Shown: piece by piece, positions 17,960 through 26,220 of the stretch
How positions within the stretch are numbered: the first letter of the stretch is position 1
How the letters are laid out: every line of letters starts with the position of its first letter
Source: Oscillospiraceae bacterium
GTDB taxonomy: Bacteria; Bacillota; Clostridia; Lachnospirales; Lachnospiraceae
Assembly: GCA_021771715.1 (NCBI GenBank)
Contig: JAETOO010000021.1
Span: 1-62,260 of the forward strand
Direction of reading: 5' to 3'
Length of the DNA stretch: 62,260 nt
Notes under the pieces: generated by a model
Told to the model about the DNA's origin: nothing
Databases searched by the model: none
Seen by the model: the letters and a program-made list of their open reading frames with translations, nothing else
Position numbers and translations under genes: made by a program

Positions 17960-18793
17960 TCAGGAAAGAAATTCCTTTAACACCTCCCGCAGGATCCGCT
18001 CCTGATCCTTTGGATCCATCTGGCGCAGGATCTCGGCCCGGCTGTCACGCTCGGGCCGTTCGGCGGCAGCGGCCGTCTCCTGCATCCCGGCCCGAACCCG
18101 CGAGAGATTTTCTTTGAGCTCCCGCTTTTCCTTTTGTGCGCGGGTCTCGGAGGCGGCTGCCGTCTCCATCCTCGCGCGGCGCTTCGCCTTTCTTCCGTCG
18201 CTGACCGGAACGATCGGCGTCACGCTCTCCGGCGCGGCGCTGTAATCACTCTCATACGACTCCACATCCGACTGCGCGCTGTAGTCACGCACCGCACCGC
18301 TGTTTTCCAGGTAATCCGTCAGGCCGACTGTCAGCACCTCCTGCCGGTAGCCCGTATCTGAAATTCCGTAGGCCGCCGCGGTCAATGCCACCGCGAGCAC
18401 GCCCATCCAGAAATAAGTATTGCCGTTAATCACATTTGCACCATTTTGCACAAGCATCATGGTGCCGCCAAACGCACACAGAAGACTTACCACAAGACAG
18501 CTTGTCCCGATCCGTTTCCACTGATGCAATCCCATTCCCCAGAACCGGTACTCCATCAGATTCTTTCGGATCAGCGCCTGCACATCTCCAACCTGCTCAT
18601 TCAGGTGCGTGCAGTATTGAAACCGTTGCCGCAGCTGCTGCAGAAAACGCCCCGCCGGCTCCCCCGTATTTCGCGTATCCCTTATCAATCGCTCGTATAC
18701 CTGTCTCAGAATCATCTGGCTGACTACGCCGACGGCGCAGGCTGCTGCCAACACGTAAAGTAACACATTGCGATCCATGATGAACTGTAACAT
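17960..18793 (-). CDS. hypothetical membrane protein with charged C-terminal helix
   Basis: Unrecognised. Start 18793 (MLQFIMDRNVLLYVLAAAC) has GGGGG-type bases nine upstream. Three membrane segments can be seen: about 8-30 in the 277-residue protein, then around 95-120 (IGTSCLVVSLLCAFGGTMMLV) and 128-147 (YFWMGVLAVALTAAAYGI). Between them is an amphipathic segment with RFLQQLRQRFQYCTHLNEQV. The C-terminal third is soluble, highly charged and likely helical (KAKRRARMETAAASETRAQKEKRE is its densest part), ending REVLKEFLS. This layout suggests an integral membrane scaffold or sensor with a cytoplasmic tail. It sits alone between promoters. Confidence 0.65.
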   Translation of the reverse strand: MLQFIMDRNVLLYVLAAACAVGVVSQMILRQVYERLIRDTRNTGEPAGRFLQQLRQRFQYCTHLNEQVGDVQALIRKNLMEYRFWGMGLHQWKRIGTSCLVVSLLCAFGGTMMLVQNGANVINGNTYFWMGVLAVALTAAAYGISDTGYRQEVLTVGLTDYLENSGAVRDYSAQSDVESYESDYSAAPESVTPIVPVSDGRKAKRRARMETAAASETRAQKEKRELKENLSRVRAGMQETAAAAERPERDSRAEILRQMDPKDQERILREVLKEFLS

Positions 18794-19056
18794 ATGGAAT
18801 CCCCCTTTGATAAATTGTCCTGCTCTCAAACCGCTGCTACGACGGCGCCTTCGTGCCACCGGCTCAAGTACCGCCATTATAGCCGCTAAAATCGGATTTG
18901 CAAAGAAAAATCGTTCGACTTTTTCGCTCACCTTTTGCGGCAATGTGGGGCGCTCTGACCGGAAACGGCACCATAAGGGGGAGTATTTTCCTATAATAAT
19001 ACGGCGTACTGCCTCAGAATACGACTGAAGTGGAGAAGCGATGTCCGGAGAACGAA

Positions 19057-19144
19057 GCTCCGGGGCCGCCGAACCCTGCCCCTGTACCCGAAAAATGCTC
19101 CGGGGAGACAGGGCTTGCTGCTGTACCTGAAAACGCCCCGGAGC
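19057..19144. repeat. imperfect 40-bp repeat with competing GC hairpins behind mtnN
   Basis: GCTCCGGGG occurs at 19057 and 19097 and its complement CCCCGGAGC at 19136, so two alternative stems can form. CTGTACC-GAAAA-type blocks recur 40 bp apart (19082 and 19122). It probably ends mtnN transcription. The rest of 18794-19153 shows no gene. Confidence 0.5.
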
Positions 19145-19153
19145 CGCCGCGGT

Positions 19154-19852
19154 TTACAGCCGTGCCAGGAAGCCCTCGACAAGCCGCACGCTATGCTCCA
19201 CGGCCTTCTTCTCAAAGGTCGGATAATCCTCCGACGCGCTGTCGTCCGCCTTGTCTGAGATCGCCCGGATCACGACGAACGGAATCCCGTTCAGGTAAGC
19301 CGTCTGCGCAATCGCGGCGCCCTCCATCTCCGTGCAGAAGCCGTGGAACTGTCCCGCAATCCGCTCCTTCGTCGCATGGTCGGCCACAAACTGGTCTCCG
19401 CTCACGACCCTGCCCCGGAACACCTGAATCTCAGGGTTCACCTCATGGCAAACCTGCTCCGCGAGATCCGCCAGCCGCGCATCCGCCTCAAACGAGAAGA
19501 CGTCCATCTGCGGAATCTGCCCCGGCACATACCCAAAGCTCACCGCATCCATATCATGGTGCACCACATCCGTCGAGATCACAATGTCGCCGATGTCAAT
19601 CTGCGCGTTCAGAGATCCCGCGATCCCCGTGTTGATCACCGCATCCACACCAAACTCGTCGACCAGCAGCTGCGTGCAGACCGCCGCATTCACCTTGCCG
19701 ATCCCGCTCTGCACCACGACAACCTGCCGCCCCTCAAGACTCCCCTCACAAAAACTCATCCGCGCGCGCGTCACCTCCCGCGCAATCTCCATATCCGCCT
19801 TCAGCCGCGCAACCTCCACATCCATCGCGCCGATAATACCGATTTTCCTCAT
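19154..19852 (-). CDS. mtnN: 5'-methylthioadenosine/S-adenosylhomocysteine nucleosidase
   Basis: MtnN cleaves adenine from MTA, SAH and 5'-deoxyadenosine, removing inhibitory by-products of SAM reactions. The 232 residues match: IGIIGAMDVE with E13, INTGIAGSL, FCTEMEGAAIAQ with the catalytic-region E177 and IRAISDKADDSA with D200, the proton donor. Start 19852 has GAAAGGAGAG eight bases upstream; the open frame before it lacks any signal. It has its own promoter at 19920-19948 and a structured 3' flank, so it is probably monocistronic. Confidence 0.95.
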   Translation of the reverse strand: MRKIGIIGAMDVEVARLKADMEIAREVTRARMSFCEGSLEGRQVVVVQSGIGKVNAAVCTQLLVDEFGVDAVINTGIAGSLNAQIDIGDIVISTDVVHHDMDAVSFGYVPGQIPQMDVFSFEADARLADLAEQVCHEVNPEIQVFRGRVVSGDQFVADHATKERIAGQFHGFCTEMEGAAIAQTAYLNGIPFVVIRAISDKADDSASEDYPTFEKKAVEHSVRLVEGFLARL

Positions 19853-19919
19853 ATCCAGTCTCTCCTTTCCATCCGGCCGCCCGATTTCTTTATGGTTCTC
19901 TGCGGCCAACCTTCCTACC

Positions 19920-19948
19920 AGTATACCCCGCTTTCTCCCCGCAGGCAA
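19920..19948 (-). promoter_or_regulatory. mtnN promoter
   Basis: TTGCCT, 17 bases and TATACT on the minus strand, about 70 bases before the start codon. Confidence 0.6.
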
Positions 19949-20003
19949 TCCATTTTTCTCCTCCGCACGCCCCAGTTTCCTTGCTTTAACTGCGCCAGCC
20001 ACC

Positions 20004-20025
20004 GTCAGAGAAGATCGCAGGGCCG
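20004..20025. repeat. 22-bp exact copy of an end of the 1074-1315 element
   Basis: Positions 20004-20025 are identical to the reverse complement of 1298-1319, which contains the outer arm of the nested element. No second arm follows, so this is a solo end. Confidence 0.65.
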
Positions 20026-20062
20026 TCCTCTCTGCCCACGCCCCCTAACCCCATTTTTCCAC

Positions 20063-20091
20063 TTGAATAACCACCCCAAACCCGCTATACT
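20063..20091 (+). promoter_or_regulatory. promoter of the TSCPD gene
   Basis: TTGAAT, 17 bases and TATACT on the plus strand, about 55 bases before the start codon. Confidence 0.65.
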
Positions 20092-20145
20092 ATCCTCATA
20101 AAGCGTCTGACGCTTACATTTTCATCTACACAGGAGGAAAACACT

Positions 20146-20388
20146 ATGGTATATAAGACAAAGGGAACCTGCTCCCAGGAGATCCATGTGGAGCTTGACG
20201 GCGACGTGATCAAGGAAGTATCGTTTGTCGGCGGCTGCAACGGCAACACGCAGGGTGTCGCAAGACTCGTGCAGGGCATGACCGCGCAGGAGGCGATTTC
20301 CAGAATCGAAGGCATCCGCTGCGGCGCCCGCCCGACCTCATGTCCGGACCAGCTCGCAAAGGCGCTGCGCCAGGCGCTGGCACAGTAA
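20146..20388 (+). CDS. TSCPD domain protein (TIGR03905-like)
   Basis: An 80-residue protein with the eponymous C-terminal TSCPDQLAKAL motif, a G-G-C-N-G-N-T segment and G-I-R-C-G. Relatives form a stand-alone version of a domain also found at the C-terminus of class II ribonucleotide reductases; the three cysteines (C9 aside: C31, C59, C66) suggest a metal or redox role. The biochemical function is not established. AGGAGG lies eight bases before the ATG. It is monocistronic, with its own promoter and a terminator shared with the convergent DUF1934 gene. Confidence 0.88.
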   Translation: MVYKTKGTCSQEIHVELDGDVIKEVSFVGGCNGNTQGVARLVQGMTAQEAISRIEGIRCGARPTSCPDQLAKALRQALAQ

Positions 20389-20396
20389 CCTCAAAA

Positions 20397-20416
20397 GGGA
20401 GCGCTCCGGCGCTCCC
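20397..20416. terminator. bidirectional terminator
   Basis: GGGAGCGC and GCGCTCCC form a perfect stem with a 4-base loop between convergent genes. A-rich on the left and T-containing on the right. Confidence 0.65.
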
Positions 20417-20427
20417 TTAAAGTTTGT

Positions 20428-20871
20428 TCAGATCCGGAACAGCCCTCTGTCCTGCTCCATGATCCGCAGATGAATGCTCGCATCTGAGACGTGCTCATAA
20501 TTCATCTCAAGCGCATAATCCACATCCACGTCAATCTGATTGTCCTGCTCGTCGATCTGCATGCTGGTCACCTCGATGCCGAGCTGCATCTCCCCGAACG
20601 GCGTCCCGTACCAGCTCGTGCTCTTCTCCCCGCGCAGGAACGTCATGCACGTGTTCAGCGGCCCCTTCTTCTGGATCTCCAGAAAACCGTCCGCAAGCTT
20701 GATGCGGTTTTTGATCACCTCTTTGCTGTCCTCCTGCAGCTCGTCATAGAGCACAAAATGTTTTCCGTTCCGAAAATAATATTTCCCCGGAGAAGTCACC
20801 TCAATCTCCTCCTGCTGCTCCGAGTTCAGCGTGTGGAGCCCTTTCACACTAATCAAAATATCTTCCGTCAT
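20428..20871 (-). CDS. DUF1934 (YwiB-like) beta-barrel protein
   Basis: The 147 residues match the DUF1934 family of small cytoplasmic beta-barrels: ILISVKGLHTL at the start, TSPGKYYFRNGKHFVLYDE, CMTFLRGEKSTSWYGTPFG and Q-I-D-V-D-V-D-Y-A-L-E at the end. The family is widespread in Firmicutes with unknown function. It is the last gene of the yigZ-murI-DUF1934 unit (49 bp behind murI) and ends at a good terminator. AGGAGA precedes the ATG. Confidence 0.85.
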   Translation of the reverse strand: MTEDILISVKGLHTLNSEQQEEIEVTSPGKYYFRNGKHFVLYDELQEDSKEVIKNRIKLADGFLEIQKKGPLNTCMTFLRGEKSTSWYGTPFGEMQLGIEVTSMQIDEQDNQIDVDVDYALEMNYEHVSDASIHLRIMEQDRGLFRI

Positions 20872-20920
20872 CGTCTCTCCTCTTTTTGCGTTGCTGCCGT
20901 AACCTTTCTCGTACCCTGGT

Positions 20921-21772
20921 TCAGTATTCTTCTATATTAATCTTCCTCGCCCGCGTCACATCGTACGGCAGAATCGAATTGGCAAACTCTCCGAACTTCT
21001 CCGCGGCGTCGCTGACGTAAAACTGATACATTTCTCTGCCTGCATTATGTTCCCCGGTATTCTGCAGATTCATGCGCTCCAAAAGCCGGCCGAGCTCCTG
21101 CGCCGTCTCATACGCCGGATTGACCAGGTGCACCTGATCCCCCGCAAGCTTTTCGATCAGGGAGCGGATCAGCGGGTAGTGCGTGCAGCCGAGGATCAGC
21201 GTGTCGATGTCCTTGCGCAGCAGTTCGGAAAGGTAACGGCGCGCGACCTCCTCCGTCACCGAATCCTTCAGCCAGCCCTCCTCGACCAGCGGCACAAACA
21301 GCGGACACGCCTTCCCGAACACGACGATCTCGGAGTCGAGTGCCTGGATAAACCGGTCGTACGTCCGGCTGCGGATCGTGCTCTCCGTCCCGATCACGCC
21401 GACGCGCTTGTTCTTCGTCGACTCCACCGCCATGCGCGCGCCGGGTCCGATTACGCCGACGATCGGGATATCCAGTTCCTGCTCCACCGCATCCAGCGCC
21501 AGCGCGCTCGCCGTGTTGCAGGCGACCACAATCGCCTTGACGTCCTGCGTCTGCAGAAAGTGAATAATCTGCTCCGAAAAGCGGATCACATTCTCCTGCG
21601 ACTTGCTGCCGTACGGGACGCGCGCAGTGTCCCCGAAATAGACAATCCGCTCCTCGGGGAGATTCCGCATGATCTCGCGCACCACCGTAAGGCCGCCGAC
21701 GCCCGAATCAAAGACGCCGATCGGGGCATCCCTGCGATCCGCTGTCCTACTTTCTTCTATATTAATATCCAT
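20921..21772 (-). CDS. murI: glutamate racemase
   Basis: MurI makes D-glutamate for peptidoglycan. The 283 residues carry both catalytic cysteines, C85 in VVACNTASA and C196 in ILGCTHYPL, with D22 in GVFDSGVGGLT and FGDTARVPYG for substrate binding. Start 21772 has GGAAAGGA ten bases upstream. The N-terminal 17 residues before the core (DINIEESRTADRRD) and the C-terminal extension of about 25 residues are longer than usual. Curiously the 15-base string encoding INIEE-like peptides occurs at both the N- and C-terminus. It lies 97 bp behind yigZ. Confidence 0.95.
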   Translation of the reverse strand: MDINIEESRTADRRDAPIGVFDSGVGGLTVVREIMRNLPEERIVYFGDTARVPYGSKSQENVIRFSEQIIHFLQTQDVKAIVVACNTASALALDAVEQELDIPIVGVIGPGARMAVESTKNKRVGVIGTESTIRSRTYDRFIQALDSEIVVFGKACPLFVPLVEEGWLKDSVTEEVARRYLSELLRKDIDTLILGCTHYPLIRSLIEKLAGDQVHLVNPAYETAQELGRLLERMNLQNTGEHNAGREMYQFYVSDAAEKFGEFANSILPYDVTRARKINIEEY

Positions 21773-21869
21773 ACCTAAATCAATCCTTTCCGCCCGTCTA
21801 TGTTGATTCCCTGTAAACGCTCTGCGCTGTGCCAATTCTCTGCAGAATACTCTCCCTGCTGTCCTGCCG

Positions 21870-22517
21870 TTAGAACAGCAGCGGCTCCCCGTCCACAAAC
21901 GCGAAGCAGACCGCGTCCTCGCGTAGAAACCGGGCTCTGCCGTTCGTCCCCTCCGTGATCGCCTCGCGCAGCTCGGAAAGCTGCTCCTGTGGCACGAGCG
22001 TCTCGAGCTCTACGATATCGGTGTATTCCGAACCGGTAATCACCAGCCCTCTCTGCCCCAGCAGATACTGAATCTTTCCGATTCCATTATAATCGGTCCG
22101 GATCCGCAGCAGCGCGCCGATCTTTTTTTCGATAATCTTGCTCGCGGCCAGCCCTTCCTGCACCGAGCGCGAGTAAGCGCGCACCAGACCGCCGGTGCCA
22201 AGCAGCGTTCCCCCGAAGTACCGTGTCACGACGACGGCCACATTGTGCACGTCCTCGCCGAGCAGCACGTCGAGCATCGGCCGCCCCGCCGTTCCCTGCG
22301 GCTCCCCGTCGTCGCTGCACCGCTGCAGCTCCTGGTTTTCCCCGACCACGAACGCCGAGCAGTTGTGCGACGCATTCCAGTATTTCTTTTTCATCTCGGC
22401 GATAAACGCGAGCGCTTCCTCCTCGCTCTCCACGGGGCGCACCGTCGCGATAAAACGCGATTTCTTCTCGATCAGCTCGCCCTCTCCGCCCTCATAGACA
22501 ATTTTCATCTGCTTCAT
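21870..22517 (-). CDS. yigZ: YigZ/IMPACT family protein (UPF0029)
   Basis: The 215 residues show the family signature: KKSRFIATVRPV, NASHNCSAFVVG, DDGEPQGTAGRPML and VVVTRYFGGTLLGTGGLVRAY, then a C-terminal domain of ferredoxin-like fold (DUF1949). Bacterial members bind nucleic acid or ribosome-associated factors in analogy to eukaryotic IMPACT, but the role is not settled. Start 22517 has GAGGAT six bases upstream. It is the first gene of a three-gene unit with its own promoter. Confidence 0.9.
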   Translation of the reverse strand: MKQMKIVYEGGEGELIEKKSRFIATVRPVESEEEALAFIAEMKKKYWNASHNCSAFVVGENQELQRCSDDGEPQGTAGRPMLDVLLGEDVHNVAVVVTRYFGGTLLGTGGLVRAYSRSVQEGLAASKIIEKKIGALLRIRTDYNGIGKIQYLLGQRGLVITGSEYTDIVELETLVPQEQLSELREAITEGTNGRARFLREDAVCFAFVDGEPLLF

Positions 22518-22597
22518 ATCCGTTATCCTCTTCCCGTCCGACGGCAGTCTCTGCCCGCCCTTCCGTTTCATCTGCGCCCGGTAAATCCAACGGGATC

Positions 22598-22626
22598 ATT
22601 GTACCAGACGCAGACAAAGGAATCAA
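22598..22626 (-). promoter_or_regulatory. promoter of yigZ-murI-DUF1934
   Basis: TTGATT, 17 bases and TACAAT (with a TGG extension) on the minus strand. Confidence 0.6.
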
Positions 22627-22713
22627 CACTGTTTTACTGCATAAAACCTGCCACTTTCCGGCATACTTAGTACATCGGAAACAAAATGGCTGGCCAGATG
22701 CAAGGAGACTCTC

Positions 22714-25700
22714 ATGGACTCAATTTCTTCCATTTTTCATACAATTCAAAAAATCACCCGGACAGGGCCTGCTCACGCCCGCCCGGACGCCGCCCCATCC
22801 GGTCTTCATGATTCTCGACCGGTCACTGACAGGACGGAACTTCCTGCTTCCCTCCCAAACACTGACAGGACGGAGCTTTCTGTTTCCCGCCCGGAAACTG
22901 GCGAGCCGGAACTTTCTGTTTCCCGCCCAGATACTGACAGAGCAGAGCTTTCTATTTCCCGCCCGGAAACTGACAAGCCGGAACTTTCTGTTTCCCGCCC
23001 GAATACTGACGAGCCGGAATTTCATGGTTTCCGCCCGGACGCGTCCTCGGGTCGGCGTCCTCCGAGGCGGCCCTCGTTTCCCCGGCTGCCCTGGAAGCGA
23101 ATCCTGGCCGGGGCTGCGAGCGCTCTTTGTCTCCTGCTCCTCCTGCTTTTCGGATTCGTCTGGTATCTGATCGCGACAGCGCCGGATATCGACTCGATCA
23201 CCGTCTCCCCGATGGAATCCGCGACCTACATCTGCGACGCCGAGGGCAACTATCTCCGGAAACTCACGCTCGCCACCTCGAACCGCGATATCGTGCCGCT
23301 CGAGGAAATTCCCGACTCGCTCCAGAAAGCGGTCATCGCGATCGAGGACGAGCGCTTCTACGAGCACGGCGGCATCGACATGCGCGGAATCCTGCGCGCG
23401 TTTGTGACCGGCATCACCAGCGGCTCTTTTTCGGAGGGCGCCAGCACGATCACACAACAGCTCATCAAAAACAACGTGTTCACCGAGTGGACGCAGGAGG
23501 ACTCGTTTGCAGACCGCTTCCGGCGCAAGGTGCAGGAGCAATACCTCGCCCTGCAGCTCGAGGACCGGATGTCGAAGGCTGAGATCCTCGAAAATTATCT
23601 GAACACGATCAATCTTGGCTCCGGCTGCTACGGAGTACAGGCCGCCTCGCGCAGATATTTTGGGAAGGACGTCTCAGAACTCACGCTCTCCGAGTGCGCC
23701 GTGCTCGCGGCGATCCCGCAGAATCCCTCCGGCTACAACCCGGCGGTTTACCCTGAATCCAACCGCAGGCGGCAGCTCGTGATTCTCAACTATATGGAAG
23801 AGCAGGGGTACATTTCGCACGAGGAGCACCGGGCGGCAGAGACGGACCCGGTCTACGACCGCGTTCTCAAGACCGATCCTTCCTTGGAGAGCGGCAACGC
23901 CTACTCCTGGTACGAGGACGCGCTGATCGACCAGGTCATCGACATTCTCACCGGGGAAAAGGGATACTCGCAGGATCAGGCCTATCGGGCGGTCTACAGC
24001 GGCGGGCTGCGGATCTTCTCTGCGCAGGATCAGGCACTGCAGCAAATCTGCGACGAGGAATTTTCCAACCCGGCCAACTTCCCGGCCGGGACCGAGTTCG
24101 GCATCGACTACGCCTTAAGCGTCGCCGCGAACAACGGCGAGGTCACACACTACGGCTCGGACGCGCTGCGCACCTATGTGCGAAAGACCGTCGACCCGTC
24201 CTTTGACCTGCTGTGCACCTCCGCCGACACCGCACAGCAGTACGCAGACGCATTCCGCGCTGCCATCCTCGCAGAAGGTGCGGAAGGGCAGGAGGACTCG
24301 GATACCGCACAGGACGCAGACGATGCGCAGGACGAAGCTGACACCCTGACCGTGCTGGCCGAGCGGCTCTCCCTCTCTCCTCAGCCGCAGGCATCTCTCG
24401 TGCTCATGGAGCAATCGACCGGCCTCGTGCGGGCCATCGTCGGCGGGCGCGGGGAAAAGCAGGCGAGTCTGACGCTGAACCGCGCTTCCGACACGACACG
24501 GCAGCCCGGGTCTACGTTTAAGCTCCTGGCCGCCTACGCGCCGGCGCTCGACGCGGACGGTCAGACACTCGCCACGCGGTACGACAATGAGCCGTTTTTC
24601 TATGAGGACGGGACCCCGGTCAGCAACTGGGATATCACAGACTACACCGGGCCGACCACCATCCGCGAGGCCATCGTCCGCTCAATCAACGTGATCGCGG
24701 TACGCTGCATCACCGAACTAACTCCCGCACTCGGGTTTTCCTATGCGGAGCGCTTTGGCATCACGACTCTCCACGAGACGTTTGAATCCGGCGGCAGCCT
24801 TTCCTCCGACATCATTCAGCCGCTTGCTCTGGGCGGAATCACGCAGGGCGTGACGAATCTTGAGCTCTGCGGCGCATACGCGGCGATCGCGAACGACGGC
24901 ATCTACCGGACCCCGAAATTCTTCACAAAGATCCTGGACCGGCACGGTGAGGTCGTCTACGAGTTTTCCACGGCCGCAAGCGACACAACCGGTGCGTCCG
25001 CTTCCGATTCCGACGCAAATGGCTCCCTTTCAAGCGCAACAGCATTTGGAGCGGATAGCGCAGTCCTTGCCCCGACCGCGGCGGGCTCCGATTTCACCTC
25101 GCTCAGCCTCGCCGCGCGCGACAACACCAGGATTCTCAAGGACAGCACCGCCTTTTTGCTGACCGACGCGATGCGCGGCGTCGTGTCTGACCCGTCGGGG
25201 ACGGCCAGCGGCACGATCTTCGCAGCGGGACAGCCGGTCGCGGGAAAGACCGGCACCACCTCCAGCTACAAGGACATCTGGTTCACCGGCTACACCCCCT
25301 ACTATACGTGCAGCATCTGGGGCGGCTACGACAACAACAAGAGCCTGCCGGACGGCTCCATCTACCACATGTACCAGAAGGTGCTCTGGAGTGCCGTCAT
25401 GAACCGAGTCCACACCGCACTCCCTCCGGCCGAATTTTCACAGCCCGACTCGGTTCTCGCTGTGACCCTCTGTGCGGACAGCCAGCTCCTCGCCGTCGAC
25501 GACGGCTGTCCGGACACCTTTACCGAGTATTTCGCCGCAGGCACCGAGCCGACAGAAGCGTGTCCGCTGCACGAACCCATCCCTGAAACCGAGCCGATCC
25601 TGATCTACGACGATATCCTCGACCAGCTGCTGACCGAGACGGAGTCCGAGTCAGAATCAGAGTCGGAGCTTCCGCGGCCGGGCGGTTCCCAGACAGAGCG

Positions 25701-26037
25701 CCCCGAGCCGGACACCGGACAGCAGCCGCCGGCGGGATCAGGCGGCCCGGAGACCGACACAGCCCCGCCAGACGCCGGGCAGCAGCCACTCCCGGACCCG
25801 GGCAACACTGAGACGGAGACACTCTGGCCGGATACCGGACAGCAGCCGCTCCCGGACCCGGATGCTCCGGAGACCGAGACGCTCTGGCCAGGCAGCGGAC
25901 AGCAGCTCCTCCCGGAGCTCGACCTCTCAGGAACAGAAACGGCATCCCCCAGACAGGAGATGCCGCCCACGCCGCAATCTGACACAAATTCACTTCAGGA
26001 TCTGATGGAACGCCTGTACGGCGCAAACGCATCATGA
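22714..26037 (+). CDS. class A penicillin-binding protein with repeat tails
   Basis: A bifunctional glycan polymerase and transpeptidase. Of 1107 residues, the first 129 are cytoplasmic and contain six 12-residue repeats (36-107, P-x-T-D-x-x-E-L-S-x-S-R). A membrane helix is at 130-153. The glycosyltransferase domain (about 170-350) has E211 in AIEDERFYEHGG. The transpeptidase domain has S600 in PGSTFK, an SxN at about S656 (RSINVIA) and KTG at about 845 (AGKTGTTS). The outer tail has a Ser/Glu block then about four 20-residue Pro/Gln repeats (ETETLWPDTGQQPLPDPD type). GGAGA precedes the ATG. Tails of this size are unusual; catalytic parts look intact. Confidence 0.93.
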   Translation: MDSISSIFHTIQKITRTGPAHARPDAAPSGLHDSRPVTDRTELPASLPNTDRTELSVSRPETGEPELSVSRPDTDRAELSISRPETDKPELSVSRPNTDEPEFHGFRPDASSGRRPPRRPSFPRLPWKRILAGAASALCLLLLLLFGFVWYLIATAPDIDSITVSPMESATYICDAEGNYLRKLTLATSNRDIVPLEEIPDSLQKAVIAIEDERFYEHGGIDMRGILRAFVTGITSGSFSEGASTITQQLIKNNVFTEWTQEDSFADRFRRKVQEQYLALQLEDRMSKAEILENYLNTINLGSGCYGVQAASRRYFGKDVSELTLSECAVLAAIPQNPSGYNPAVYPESNRRRQLVILNYMEEQGYISHEEHRAAETDPVYDRVLKTDPSLESGNAYSWYEDALIDQVIDILTGEKGYSQDQAYRAVYSGGLRIFSAQDQALQQICDEEFSNPANFPAGTEFGIDYALSVAANNGEVTHYGSDALRTYVRKTVDPSFDLLCTSADTAQQYADAFRAAILAEGAEGQEDSDTAQDADDAQDEADTLTVLAERLSLSPQPQASLVLMEQSTGLVRAIVGGRGEKQASLTLNRASDTTRQPGSTFKLLAAYAPALDADGQTLATRYDNEPFFYEDGTPVSNWDITDYTGPTTIREAIVRSINVIAVRCITELTPALGFSYAERFGITTLHETFESGGSLSSDIIQPLALGGITQGVTNLELCGAYAAIANDGIYRTPKFFTKILDRHGEVVYEFSTAASDTTGASASDSDANGSLSSATAFGADSAVLAPTAAGSDFTSLSLAARDNTRILKDSTAFLLTDAMRGVVSDPSGTASGTIFAAGQPVAGKTGTTSSYKDIWFTGYTPYYTCSIWGGYDNNKSLPDGSIYHMYQKVLWSAVMNRVHTALPPAEFSQPDSVLAVTLCADSQLLAVDDGCPDTFTEYFAAGTEPTEACPLHEPIPETEPILIYDDILDQLLTETESESESESELPRPGGSQTERPEPDTGQQPPAGSGGPETDTAPPDAGQQPLPDPGNTETETLWPDTGQQPLPDPDAPETETLWPGSGQQLLPELDLSGTETASPRQEMPPTPQSDTNSLQDLMERLYGANAS
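22837..23050 (+). repeat. 36-bp tandem repeat, about six copies, in the PBP gene
   Basis: Unit starts at 22837, 22873, 22909, 22945, 22981 and 23017, exactly 36 bp apart. The units share CTTTCTGTTTCCCGCCC and GA(T/A)ACTGAC. The same unit, in the same strand orientation, builds the array at 32580-32810 inside a gene read from the other strand. Confidence 0.9.
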
Positions 26038-26073
26038 TCCTCACAGTTTCGCCGTGTATAGCGCAGCGTAAAT

Positions 26074-26123
26074 CTGCAGCCTGCATGGCATCCGGCTGCC
26101 GGAAGATCTCCCGGCAGCCGGAT
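26074..26123. repeat. palindromic repeat fragment (copy C) joined to a 13-bp hairpin
   Basis: GCAGCCTGCATGGCATCC (26076 on) matches the dispersed repeat. It runs into a perfect 13-bp stem, 26090-26102 with 26111-26123, between the convergent PBP and secreted-protein genes. Neither side has a T-run, so termination would rest on the stem alone. The rest of 26038-26220 is empty. Confidence 0.6.
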
Positions 26124-26220
26124 CATTTACAATCGATACCTGTAACCAAGTTATCATTGATCCGATCATCTGCCGCCTGAACAACTGCGACCAGGTATTC
26201 TGTGGACAAATCCTCTGCGC

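Noticed and set aside
20926..21770. 15-base direct repeat (TTCTTCTATATTAAT) at both ends of murI, as a possible excision site
   Set aside because: Each copy is coding (INIEE-like peptides) and a similar 12-mer occurs in trxB; too short to claim mobility.
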